Origin: Bacillota bacterium
GTDB taxonomy: Bacteria > Bacillota > Sulfobacillia > Symbiobacteriales > Symbiobacteriaceae
DNA: 6,606 bases
NCBI GenBank assembly: GCA_028287415.1
Contig: JAQBPS010000629.1
Span: 1-6,606, forward strand
Direction: 5' to 3'
The notes under the pieces were generated by a model that had not been told where the DNA came from, did not search any database, and worked only from the letters and a program-made list of their open reading frames with translations. Below, one piece after another: positions 1-5,058 of this stretch. A program made the position numbers and the translations under genes. Each line of letters opens with the position of its first letter. Within the stretch, counting starts at the first letter, position 1.

Positions 1-78
1 GCCGAGCAGCCCGACAACCCCGCCATCCGTGGCATGATTGCCAAGGTGGCCCATCTTGTCGAGGTTAAAGAGGCCTAG
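1..78 (+). CDS. rpmD: 50S ribosomal protein L30, C-terminal fragment
   Basis: The first 25 codons read AEQPDNPAIRGMIAKVAHLV and then EVKEA before a TAG stop. The pattern 'D-x-P-A-I-R-G-M-I-x-x-V-x-x-[ML]-V-x-V' is the conserved C-terminal end of bacterial L30, a small protein of about 60 residues in the large subunit. The start lies outside the window, so more than half of the gene is missing here because of the window edge, not because of a mutation. L30 immediately upstream of L15 is the standard spc-operon order, which supports the call. The identification rests on a short fragment, but motif and context agree. Confidence 0.93.
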   Translation, partial: AEQPDNPAIRGMIAKVAHLVEVKEA

Positions 79-93
79 TTCTGAACCAATTGG

Positions 94-109
94 GGAGTCC
101 AAGGACTCC
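94..109 (+). other. Short inverted repeat in the rpmD-rplO spacer
   Basis: GGAGTCC (94-100) and GGACTCC (103-109) are perfect reverse complements separated by two bases, giving a 6-bp stem with a CAAG loop in RNA. It begins 15 bases after the L30 stop. No T-run follows, so it does not look like an intrinsic terminator. The rest of the 106-base spacer shows no gene; its only other clear signal is the rplO ribosome binding site GAGGTGA at 171-177. A role in mRNA stability or spacing is possible but unproven. Confidence 0.35.
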
Positions 110-184
110 TAAATTAAGCGGGTGGCGTCCGGCCTCCGAGCCTGGCGTTCTCCCGACCCCATTTGAAATCGAGGTGACAAACAA

Positions 185-652
185 ATGAAGTTGCATGAGC
201 TTGCCCCGAATCCTGGCGCGAAGCACGCACCCAAGCGCGTCGGCCGCGGTATCGGCTCTGGTCATGGTAAGACCTCCGGTAAGGGCCACAAGGGCCAGAA
301 CGCCCGCGCTGGCGGCGGTGTCCGCCCCGGTTTCGAGGGTGGTCAGACGACGCTGCTGCGCCGCCTGCCGAAGCGTGGCTTCTCCAACGAGCCGTTCCGG
401 ACTCGTTATGCCGTGGTCAACATTGAGGACCTCAACCGGTTTGACGAAGGCACCGTGGTCACCCCCGAGCTCCTTGAGGAGACCCGGGTGTGCAAGGGTG
501 CCCGCAACGGCTTGAAGGTTCTCGCCACCGGCGAGATCACCAAGGCCCTGACCATCAAGGCCCACAAGGTCAGCGAGGCCGCCAAGCAGAAGATTGAAGC
601 TGCTGGTGGTAAGGTCGAGGTCATCGGAGAAGCGACCGAAGAGGTGGAGTAA
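185..652 (+). CDS. rplO: 50S ribosomal protein L15
   Basis: This encodes a 155-residue protein, a normal length for bacterial L15, a late-assembling 23S rRNA-binding protein of the large subunit. The N-terminal part (about residues 1-60) is the flexible Gly/Arg/Lys-rich extension typical of L15, with [20 protein letters not shown] and then an FEGGQ-x-x-L-x-R-R-x-P-K-R-G-F stretch at residues 50-66. The globular C-terminal domain carries the family signature around residues 109-147 ([20 protein letters not shown], then [20 protein letters not shown]). The ATG is preceded by GAGGTGA at 171-177 with good spacing. An overlapping + frame at 195-515 is only a shadow. The stop is five bases before secY, so the two are probably co-translated. 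Confidence 0.98.
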   Translation: MKLHELAPNPGAKHAPKRVGRGIGSGHGKTSGKGHKGQNARAGGGVRPGFEGGQTTLLRRLPKRGFSNEPFRTRYAVVNIEDLNRFDEGTVVTPELLEETRVCKGARNGLKVLATGEITKALTIKAHKVSEAAKQKIEAAGGKVEVIGEATEEVE

Positions 653-657
653 CAGCC

Positions 658-1932
658 ATGGCCATGCTGGAGACACTGCGCAATTCGATGCGCCTGCCCG
701 GCTTGAGGAATCGCTTGCTGTTCACCGCCTTGATGCTCGTCGTCCTTCGGGTCGGCGCACACATTCCCGTCCCGGGAATCAAGATCGATGTCGTGCAAGC
801 CATCTTCAATAAGGGTGGACTTCTCGGCCTCGTGGATCTGTTCTCCGGCGGCGCCTTCAAGGCATTCGCCATCTTCGCATTGAGCGTGACACCCTATATC
901 AACTCGTCGATCATTGTGCAGCTCCTCACGATTGTGATCCCCAAGTGGGAGGAGATGCAGAAGGAAGGCGAGGAGGGGCGTAAGAAGCTCCAGGAATATA
1001 CCCGGTATGGTACGGTGGTCCTGGCACTCGTCCAGGCCTTCGGCACCGGTATCTACCTGAAGAACTCCGGGGCGTTTATTAACAACACCTGGGCAACGCT
1101 CATCGTGATTATGATCAGCCTGACGGCCGGCAGCGCCTTCCTCATGTGGCTCGGTGAGATGATCACCGAGCGAGGCATTGGCAACGGCATCTCGCTGATC
1201 ATCTTCGCAGGCATTGTGGCGCGCGTCCCGAGCGCAACGGTGACGCTGTTTGATATGTTGCGCGTGGGGCAGATCAATATTTTCCAGGTCGTGCTGATCG
1301 CGATCCTCGCGGTCGTGCTGATCGGCCTGGTGGTTCTGATCACCGAGGGCGTGCGCAAGATCCCGGTGGAGTATGCGAAGCGGGTTGTTGGCAAGCGGGT
1401 CTACGGCGGACAGCGGACACATATTCCGATGAAGATCAACCAGGCTGGCGTGATCCCCGTGATCTTCGCTCAGTCGCTGCTCTTCCTGCCGCAGACCATC
1501 GCTACGTATGTGCCGACCTCGCGCTTTGCGCAGATCGTCGGTCAGTATCTTAGCGGCACCAGCGCGTGGTTCTGGGTGTTGAACGCGGTGTTTATCGTCT
1601 TCTTCGCCTACTTCTACACGGCTGTCACCTTCAACCCGGAAGAGATTGCGGACAACATGAAGAAGAACGGCGGCTTTGTACCGGGCTATCGTCCGGGCAG
1701 GGCGACGGCCGACTATCTGGCCCGCATCTCAGAACGACTGACGCTGGTCGGGGCGCTTTTCCTGGCGGCCCTGACAGTGCTGCCGATCATCATCATCAAC
1801 GCGACCGGCATCCAGCAGGCTTACCTGGGTGGCACCGCGCTCCTGATCGTGGTCGGTGTGGCTCTGGAGACGATGAAGCAGATCGAAGCTCAGCTCGTGA
1901 TGCGTCATTACCAGGGCTTCATGAGATCCTAG
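658..1932 (+). CDS. secY: Preprotein translocase subunit SecY
   Basis: SecY is the channel-forming membrane subunit of the SecYEG translocon, which moves unfolded proteins across or into the cytoplasmic membrane with SecA or the ribosome. The 424-residue product has the usual length and about ten hydrophobic segments. Visible family features are VGAHIPVPGI (residues 32-41), the plug/TM2 stretch FSGGAFKAFAIFALSVTPYI (62-81), GEMITERGIGNGISLIIFAG (166-185), the cytosolic loop TEGVRKIPVEYAKRVVGKR (229-247), KINQAGVIPVIFAQSLL (259-275) and the C5 loop NGGFVPGYRPGRATADYLAR (337-356). R345 in that loop corresponds to the conserved arginine known to matter for SecA-dependent translocation in E. coli (R357). 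The chosen ATG has GGAG at 646-649, inside the end of rplO, with an 8-base spacer; a second ATG two codons later is less well placed. Confidence 0.98.
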   Translation: MAMLETLRNSMRLPGLRNRLLFTALMLVVLRVGAHIPVPGIKIDVVQAIFNKGGLLGLVDLFSGGAFKAFAIFALSVTPYINSSIIVQLLTIVIPKWEEMQKEGEEGRKKLQEYTRYGTVVLALVQAFGTGIYLKNSGAFINNTWATLIVIMISLTAGSAFLMWLGEMITERGIGNGISLIIFAGIVARVPSATVTLFDMLRVGQINIFQVVLIAILAVVLIGLVVLITEGVRKIPVEYAKRVVGKRVYGGQRTHIPMKINQAGVIPVIFAQSLLFLPQTIATYVPTSRFAQIVGQYLSGTSAWFWVLNAVFIVFFAYFYTAVTFNPEEIADNMKKNGGFVPGYRPGRATADYLARISERLTLVGALFLAALTVLPIIIINATGIQQAYLGGTALLIVVGVALETMKQIEAQLVMRHYQGFMRS

Positions 1933-1950
1933 ACCGAACAGGCAGACGCA

Positions 1951-1990
1951 GAGGACCGGGACGCCCTTCAAACGGGGTGGGCCGGTCCTC
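1951..1990 (+). other. Strong hairpin in the secY-adk spacer
   Basis: GAGGACCGG (1951-1959) and CCGGTCCTC (1982-1990) form a perfect 9-bp stem. Inside it, bases 1962-1967 can pair with 1974-1979 (six pairs, two of them G-U), separated from the outer stem by a small internal loop, so the whole 40-base element folds as one long hairpin. No T-run follows, which argues against a simple intrinsic terminator. CCGGTCC occurs again at 2031-2037 and could compete for the left arm. The hairpin starts 18 bases after the secY stop. It may be an mRNA-processing or stability element, or part of a regulatory leader for adk-map. Confidence 0.55.
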
Positions 1991-2052
1991 GCGAACGCCA
2001 CGAACTTGTTCCCCTGAGCGGGAGGGGCCTCCGGTCCCCGGCCGCGAATCGC

Positions 2053-2060
2053 GAGGAGGT
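2053..2060 (+). promoter_or_regulatory. Ribosome binding site of adk
   Basis: GAGGAGGT with the GGAGG core at 2055-2059 lies 8 bases before the ATG of adk. It is an almost full match to the 16S rRNA 3' end and fixes the adk start. It sits at the edge of a GC-rich region (2011-2052) in which CCCCT/AGGGG and GGGG/CCCC pairings are mutually exclusive. Confidence 0.85.
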
Positions 2061-2067
2061 TCAAGCG

Positions 2068-2715
2068 ATGCATATCATCCTCATGGGTCCCCCCGGGGCT
2101 GGCAAGGGCACGCAGGCCGCTTTGCTGGCGGAACAGGAGCAGATCCCGCACATATCGACAGGTGACATCTTCCGCGCCAACATGGGCCAGGGCACGCCGC
2201 TTGGCAAGCTCGCCAAGCAGTATGTCGACGCTGGTAAGTTTGTTCCGGACGATGTGACCAACGCCATGGTGAAGGACCGGCTTGCGCAGGACGATTGTAA
2301 GAAGGGCTTCATCCTTGACGGTTATCCCCGAACGGCTGACCAGGCGCAGGCGCTGGCCGGCATGCTCGCCGATCTCAGCCTCTCCCTCGACGGCGTGGTC
2401 AAGATTGATGTGCCGGACCCCCTGCTGGTGGAGCGTGCCGAAGGGCGGCGGGTTTGCCGCAATTGCGGCGCCACCTACCACGTGAAGTTCAACCCGCCGG
2501 CGGTACCGGGCGTTTGCGACAAGTGCGGCGGCGAACTGTACCAGCGGAGCGATGACACGGCAGAGAAGCTGCAGGTGCGCCTCACCGAGTATCACCAGCA
2601 GACCGCTCCGGTTCTGGAGTATTACCAGAGCAAGGGCCTCGTCAAGACTGTCGATGGGGATCAGCCCATGGCGTCCGTGACGGCGGCTATCAAGAAAGCG
2701 GTGGCGAAGGTCTAA
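2068..2715 (+). CDS. adk: Adenylate kinase, long zinc-binding form
   Basis: Adenylate kinase catalyses reversible phosphate transfer between ATP and AMP to give two ADP, balancing the cell's adenine nucleotides in the cytoplasm. The 215-residue product has the P-loop GPPGAGKGT at residues 7-15, the AMP-binding STGD region at 30-33, and FILDGYPRT at 81-89. The LID domain (about 125-163) carries a four-cysteine zinc site, C130-x2-C133 and C150-x2-C153, followed by the R-x-D-D segment. This is the long, zinc-containing type common in Gram-positive bacteria, where zinc stabilises the LID. Length and residues are all as expected. The gene lies 135 bases after secY, has its own strong ribosome binding site, and its TAA is followed directly by the map ATG. 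Confidence 0.98.
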   Translation: MHIILMGPPGAGKGTQAALLAEQEQIPHISTGDIFRANMGQGTPLGKLAKQYVDAGKFVPDDVTNAMVKDRLAQDDCKKGFILDGYPRTADQAQALAGMLADLSLSLDGVVKIDVPDPLLVERAEGRRVCRNCGATYHVKFNPPAVPGVCDKCGGELYQRSDDTAEKLQVRLTEYHQQTAPVLEYYQSKGLVKTVDGDQPMASVTAAIKKAVAKV

Positions 2716-3462
2716 ATGATTATTCTGAAGTCCCCGCGTGAGATCGAACTGATGAAGGAAGCCGGCCTGATCGTCTACCAGGTGCACCAGGAACTGGCCA
2801 AAGCGGTCGCTCCGGGCGTTACCACAGGTGAGCTCGACGCCCTGGCCGAGTCCCTGATTCGCAAGGCCGGGGGTGTCCCGACGTTCAAGGGCTACAACGG
2901 CTTTACCGGCTCGATCTGCGCGTCCGTAAATGAAGAGGTGGTCCACGGCATCCCCGGGAAGCGCAAGCTCCGGGAGGGTGACGTGATCGCAATCGACCTG
3001 GGCGTGACCTACAAGGGCTATGTCGGCGACTCCGCCTTCACGCACCCGGTCGGTCAAGTCGAACCGGAAGCGCAGCGGTTGTTAGATGTGACGCGAATCG
3101 CGCTAGACAAGGCGATCGAACAGTGTTATCCTGGCAAACGGCTCGGTGATATCGGCCATGCCGTTCAGTCGTATGTCGAGGCTCAGCGCATGGGCGTTGT
3201 CCGGGACTACGTCGGTCACGGCGTTGGCACGAAAATGCACGAGGATCCGCAGATTCCGAACTTCGGGGTTCCCGACACGGGCGTTCTGCTCAAGCCGGGC
3301 ATGGTCCTGGCAATCGAGCCGATGGTCAACGCCGGCACCTGGGAAGTGAAGACGCTGCGGGACAAGTGGACCGTGGTCACGGCTGACGCTCGACTCTCTG
3401 CGCACTTCGAACATACCGTGGCGATCACAGAAAACGGACCGGTTATCCTCACCAAATCCTGA
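2716..3462 (+). CDS. map: Methionine aminopeptidase, type I
   Basis: This cytoplasmic metalloenzyme removes the starting methionine from new proteins when the second residue is small. The 248-residue product starts directly at the catalytic domain, as in the short type Ia enzymes. All five expected metal ligands are visible: D94, D105, H168, E201 and E232. The catalytic-site histidines are H78 (in VVHGIP) and H175 (in MHEDPQI). Conserved blocks include [20 protein letters not shown] (60-79) and GMVLAIEPM (195-203). The ATG immediately follows the adk TAA with no intervening base. GAAGG at 2706-2710, inside adk, is a plausible ribosome binding site, so translation is probably coupled to adk. 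The adk-map pair beside secY is a widespread arrangement in Gram-positive bacteria. Confidence 0.98.
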   Translation: MIILKSPREIELMKEAGLIVYQVHQELAKAVAPGVTTGELDALAESLIRKAGGVPTFKGYNGFTGSICASVNEEVVHGIPGKRKLREGDVIAIDLGVTYKGYVGDSAFTHPVGQVEPEAQRLLDVTRIALDKAIEQCYPGKRLGDIGHAVQSYVEAQRMGVVRDYVGHGVGTKMHEDPQIPNFGVPDTGVLLKPGMVLAIEPMVNAGTWEVKTLRDKWTVVTADARLSAHFEHTVAITENGPVILTKS

Positions 3463-3482
3463 GGAATAACCCTCCAGTTTTG

Positions 3483-3491
3483 TGGTATAAT
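3483..3491 (+). promoter_or_regulatory. Predicted extended -10 promoter after map
   Basis: TGGTATAAT matches the extended -10 consensus TGnTATAAT exactly. It begins 21 bases after the map stop and lies upstream of the KOW gene. No good TTGACA-like -35 box is seen 15 to 19 bases upstream, where the DNA reads like GGAATA, but extended -10 promoters often work with a weak -35. Transcription would begin near 3498, leaving a leader of about 50 bases. A perfect TATAAT in DNA this GC-rich is unlikely to be accidental, though activity is not shown. Confidence 0.6.
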
Positions 3492-3535
3492 AATGGTATT
3501 GGGCTTTTTCGTGGGAACCCTGTGAACATGGCTGC

Positions 3536-3542
3536 GGAGGTG
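3536..3542 (+). promoter_or_regulatory. Ribosome binding site deciding the KOW gene start
   Basis: GGAGGTG is a seven-base match to the anti-Shine-Dalgarno sequence, and its GGAGG core ends 8 bases before the GTG at 3549, the same spacing seen for secY, adk and rpmJ here. It would lie inside the reading frame if translation began at the ATG at 3528 or further upstream. Confidence 0.65.
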
Positions 3543-3548
3543 CGCCGG

Positions 3549-3839
3549 GTGGAGCAACCGGGTATTCGGCCTGGGGCGCTGGTGCGATCCCTGGCCGGGC
3601 GCGATCAGGGTACTTGCTACGTCGTCCTGCGACAGGTGGACGAGCGGCGGGTGGCGGTCATCAACGGCCGGCAGCGGGCTGCAGACCGACCGAAGCTAAA
3701 GAACCGGCGGCACCTTGCGGTGCTTGGCTGGGTCGAGGCCAATCTAGCTCTCCGACTTGAACGAGGCGACCGGGTCTCTGATGTAGAGGTCATGAAGGCG
3801 CTGGAAACCTTGTCATCGCAGGCGCTAGAGGAGGTCTAG
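3549..3839 (+). CDS. KOW-domain RNA-binding protein (L14e/L6e/L27e-like)
   Basis: From the GTG at 3549 this encodes 96 residues. An N-terminal KOW-type motif is visible at about residues 7-33 ([20 protein letters not shown] followed by LRQVDER), then a basic stretch with [19 protein letters not shown] at 38-56. This pattern matches the small KOW RNA-binding proteins related to archaeal/eukaryal L14e that Firmicutes commonly carry between map and infA. Their exact role is unknown; binding to rRNA or the ribosome is inferred. The C-terminal 40 residues are less recognisable. Other in-frame starts are ATG 3528, GTG 3522, GTG 3540 and TTG 3480; the last would begin upstream of the predicted -10 box and is unlikely. 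GTG 3549 is preferred for its ribosome binding site and because family members usually begin just before the KOW motif. Confidence 0.85.
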   Translation: MEQPGIRPGALVRSLAGRDQGTCYVVLRQVDERRVAVINGRQRAADRPKLKNRRHLAVLGWVEANLALRLERGDRVSDVEVMKALETLSSQALEEV

Positions 3840-3849
3840 GTCGGTCGTT

Positions 3850-4068
3850 ATGTCTAAGGACGACGTCATTGAGCTTGAGGGTACTGTAATCGAGCCACTC
3901 CCGAACGCAATGTTCCGGGTGGAGCTGGCCAACGGCCATAAGATTCTTGCCCACGTCTCGGGTAAAATCCGCATGAATTTCATCCGGATATTGCCAGGCG
4001 ACCGAGTTACGATAGAACTCTCGCCATATGACCTGACTCGTGGTAGAATTGTATATCGGTTCAAGTAG
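3850..4068 (+). CDS. infA: Translation initiation factor IF-1
   Basis: IF-1 is a 72-residue OB-fold protein that binds the A site of the 30S subunit during initiation and assists IF-2 and IF-3. The length is exactly that of the family. The sequence carries its hallmark blocks: [17 protein letters not shown] (10-26), [20 protein letters not shown] (28-47), [20 protein letters not shown] (48-67) and the terminal VYRFK. The ATG is the only reasonable start. The clearest ribosome binding site, GGAGG at 3830-3834, overlaps the end of the KOW gene and lies 15 bases upstream, longer than elsewhere in this window; a weaker AGG at 3838-3840 is closer. The gene follows the KOW stop by ten bases, so both are probably on one transcript. 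Confidence 0.98.
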   Translation: MSKDDVIELEGTVIEPLPNAMFRVELANGHKILAHVSGKIRMNFIRILPGDRVTIELSPYDLTRGRIVYRFK

Positions 4069-4075
4069 GAACAAA

Positions 4076-4142
4076 GGTAAACGGACCACTTCGTAAGAAG
4101 GCGGCCGGATAACCGGGCGCTCTGTGGTCTGTTTGCCCTTTT
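4076..4142 (+). terminator. Terminator-like long hairpin between infA and rpmJ
   Basis: Bases 4076-4089 pair with 4124-4137 as a continuous 14-bp stem, including two G-U pairs. Its 34-base apical part contains a second stem: GCGGCCGG (4101-4108) with CCGGGCGC (4113-4120), seven pairs, one mismatch and an ATAA loop. One base after the stem comes TTTT (4139-4142), then GCTGC and another TTTT. This resembles an intrinsic terminator or attenuator starting eight bases after infA. The T-run is short and rpmJ follows in the same direction, so partial read-through, or a new promoter downstream, must be assumed. Confidence 0.5.
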
Positions 4143-4156
4143 GCTGCTTTTGCCAT

Positions 4157-4207
4157 ATCAACCCGTATCATTTCGATCTTTTATCCCTGCGCTACGGATC
4201 AACCCGT
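4157..4207 (+). repeat. 10-bp direct repeat upstream of rpmJ
   Basis: ATCAACCCGT occurs at 4157-4166 and again at 4198-4207, 41 bases apart, in the spacer between the terminator-like hairpin and the rpmJ ribosome binding site. The stretch between is the most AT-rich of this spacer and includes TATCAT (4166-4171), a weak -10 candidate without a good -35. The repeats could be a protein-binding pair or chance. Confidence 0.4.
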
Positions 4208-4221
4208 TTTGGCGCAACAGA

Positions 4222-4230
4222 GAGGAGGGG
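4222..4230 (+). promoter_or_regulatory. Ribosome binding site of rpmJ
   Basis: GAGGAGGGG, with the GGAGG core at 4224-4228, lies 8 bases before the GTG at 4237 and decides that start. The same frame is open upstream to 4141, but that stretch is not L36-like and contains the ribosome binding site itself. Confidence 0.85.
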
Positions 4231-4236
4231 CTGCTC

Positions 4237-4350
4237 GTGAAGGTTCGGCCGTCTGTGAAGCCTATGTGTGAGAAGTGCAAGGTCATCAAGCGCCGCGGTG
4301 CTGTCATGGTGATCTGCGAGAACCCCAAGCACAAGCAGAAGCAGGGTTAA
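4237..4350 (+). CDS. rpmJ: 50S ribosomal protein L36, zinc-ribbon form
   Basis: From GTG 4237 the product is 37 residues, the standard length of L36, the smallest large-subunit protein, which binds 23S rRNA. It starts [20 protein letters not shown] and ends with [11 protein letters not shown]. The zinc ligands C11, C14, C27 and H32 are all present, so this is the zinc-containing version rather than the cysteine-free paralogue that some bacteria make under zinc shortage. It follows infA, as in many Gram-positive clusters, but sits alone between two long non-coding spacers (168 and 314 bases), so its expression may be set separately from its neighbours. Confidence 0.97.
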   Translation: MKVRPSVKPMCEKCKVIKRRGAVMVICENPKHKQKQG

Positions 4351-4352
4351 TC

Positions 4353-4375
4353 CGCAATCAACACAGTTGATTGCG
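4353..4375 (+). other. Perfect 10-bp hairpin just after rpmJ
   Basis: CGCAATCAAC (4353-4362) and GTTGATTGCG (4366-4375) are exact reverse complements around a three-base loop, two bases after the rpmJ stop. A GC-rich stretch without a T-run follows, so it is not a typical intrinsic terminator. It may protect the 3' end of the rpmJ message or mark an RNA-processing point. Confidence 0.6.
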
Positions 4376-4431
4376 CCGGCGGGCCGTTTGCGCAGGCAAA
4401 CACCGCGGGGCGACAAGTTTGGTCACTTTTT

Positions 4432-4463
4432 GCCGGCAACCTGCGAATCGGCAGGCTACCGGC
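4432..4463 (+). other. Two-part hairpin in the rpsM leader
   Basis: GCCGG (4432-4436) pairs with CCGGC (4459-4463), and inside it CCTGC (4440-4444) pairs with GCAGG (4451-4455), separated by a symmetric three-by-three internal loop and closed by a six-base loop. A run of five T lies just upstream, at 4427-4431. Internal-loop hairpins of this form are common in protein-binding leader RNAs, but no specific ligand is evident. Confidence 0.45.
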
Positions 4464-4664
4464 TTTCCCGCATGACCCGAGGCTCCGGACACACTGCCGG
4501 GAGGCGTGCAAAACGGGGCTGGAACCTGGACCCTACCTTTCAGAAGGCGGCTGGTTTGCGGGGACCCTCTTCCCTCGCTGACTTCTTCTGGCTGGCTGTG
4601 GTCGGGACGGGCCGTGCAAACCGCTTATCGACGACGTTCCACCTGAGGAGGGTATTACTCAAGC

Positions 4665-5042
4665 ATGGCGCGTATTGCAGGCATTGACCTGCCTCGTGAC
4701 AAGCGTGTGGAGGCCGCCCTGCCGTACATTTACGGCATTGGCTGGGCTATCTCACGCCGGATCCTGGAGAAGACTGGTATCAACCCTGACACCCGCGTCA
4801 AGGACCTGAGCGAGGACGAGGTTGCTCGCCTCCGTGAAGTGATCGACCGGGACTACAAGGTGGAGGGCGACCTCCAGCGTGAAATTCAGCTCAACATCAA
4901 GCGCCTGATCGAGATCGGCTGCTACCGTGGTGTTCGCCACCGCCGTGGCCTGCCCGTTCGTGGTCAGCGCACCAAGACCAACGCCCGCACCCGGAAGGGT
5001 CCGAAGCGCACGGTCGCTGGTAAGAAGAAAGTCAGCAAGTAA
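4665..5042 (+). CDS. rpsM: 30S ribosomal protein S13
   Basis: S13 sits in the head of the small subunit, contacts 16S rRNA, and forms bridges to the large subunit and contacts with P-site tRNA. The 125-residue product has the family's N-terminal [20 protein letters not shown], the helix-turn region YIYGIG (21-26), and the C-terminal rRNA-binding signature [20 protein letters not shown] (about 92-111) with a basic tail. Residue 27, after GIG, is tryptophan, where basic or small residues are more usual in the S13 proteins I recall; this may be a lineage trait. The ribosome binding site GGAGG at 4647-4651 is 13 bases upstream, rather far. It begins a closely packed block, rpsM-rpsK-rpsD, and lies behind a long structured leader. 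Confidence 0.98.
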   Translation: MARIAGIDLPRDKRVEAALPYIYGIGWAISRRILEKTGINPDTRVKDLSEDEVARLREVIDRDYKVEGDLQREIQLNIKRLIEIGCYRGVRHRRGLPVRGQRTKTNARTRKGPKRTVAGKKKVSK

Positions 5043-5049
5043 AGGAGGG
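5041..5049 (+). promoter_or_regulatory. Ribosome binding site of rpsK
   Basis: AAAGGAGGG overlaps the last two bases of the rpsM stop codon and has its GGAGG core 10 bases before the GTG at 5059. It supports the GTG start of rpsK and suggests that translation passes from rpsM to rpsK. Confidence 0.8.
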
Positions 5050-5058
5050 CACGTCTAA

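Larger units (their letters stand above)
4351..4664 (+). promoter_or_regulatory. 314-base structured leader before rpsM, no gene
   Basis: I see no credible gene here; the open + frame 4367-4687 resembles no known family and runs into rpsM. The stretch holds several inverted repeats: a perfect 10-bp hairpin (4353-4375), GTTTGC/GCAAAC (4386-4391 with 4396-4401), a two-part hairpin (4432-4463), a bulged hairpin (4558-4578), and a long-range match of GGTTTGC (4553-4559) with GCAAACC (4616-4622). CGTGCAAA occurs twice (4505-4512 and 4613-4620). The rpsM ribosome binding site GAGGAGGG is at 4645-4652. No convincing promoter is seen. In E. coli the mRNA before rpsM binds S4 for feedback control of this operon; a similar role here is only an inference. 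Confidence 0.45.

Noticed and set aside
406..1422. A 338-codon open frame on the - strand opposite rplO and secY
   Set aside because: Its product is rich in His, Asp and Gln with no recognisable domain, and it mirrors two certain genes on the + strand. Long antisense frames are expected in GC-rich coding DNA.
1566..2165. A 199-codon + frame spanning the end of secY and the start of adk
   Set aside because: It is a frame-shifted reading of secY that continues through the spacer into adk; its composition (Gly, Arg, Pro) is typical of a shadow frame.
1729..3057. A 442-codon open frame on the - strand opposite secY, adk and map
   Set aside because: It crosses two gene borders and a structured spacer, has no family resemblance, and is explained by the codon bias of the + strand genes.
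3790..4161. A 123-codon - strand frame opposite infA
   Set aside because: It covers a certain infA gene and reads through the terminator-like hairpin; nothing supports translation.
4351..4664. A T-box riboswitch in the rpsM leader
   Set aside because: I looked for the conserved T-box sequence (UGGNACCGCG type) and a terminator/antiterminator pair with a U-run and did not find them.
4367..4687. A 106-codon + frame in the rpmJ-rpsM spacer, as a possible hypothetical protein
   Set aside because: No ribosome binding site precedes it, it runs out of frame into rpsM, and its sequence resembles no known family. The hairpins in the same stretch suggest RNA function or simple spacer instead.
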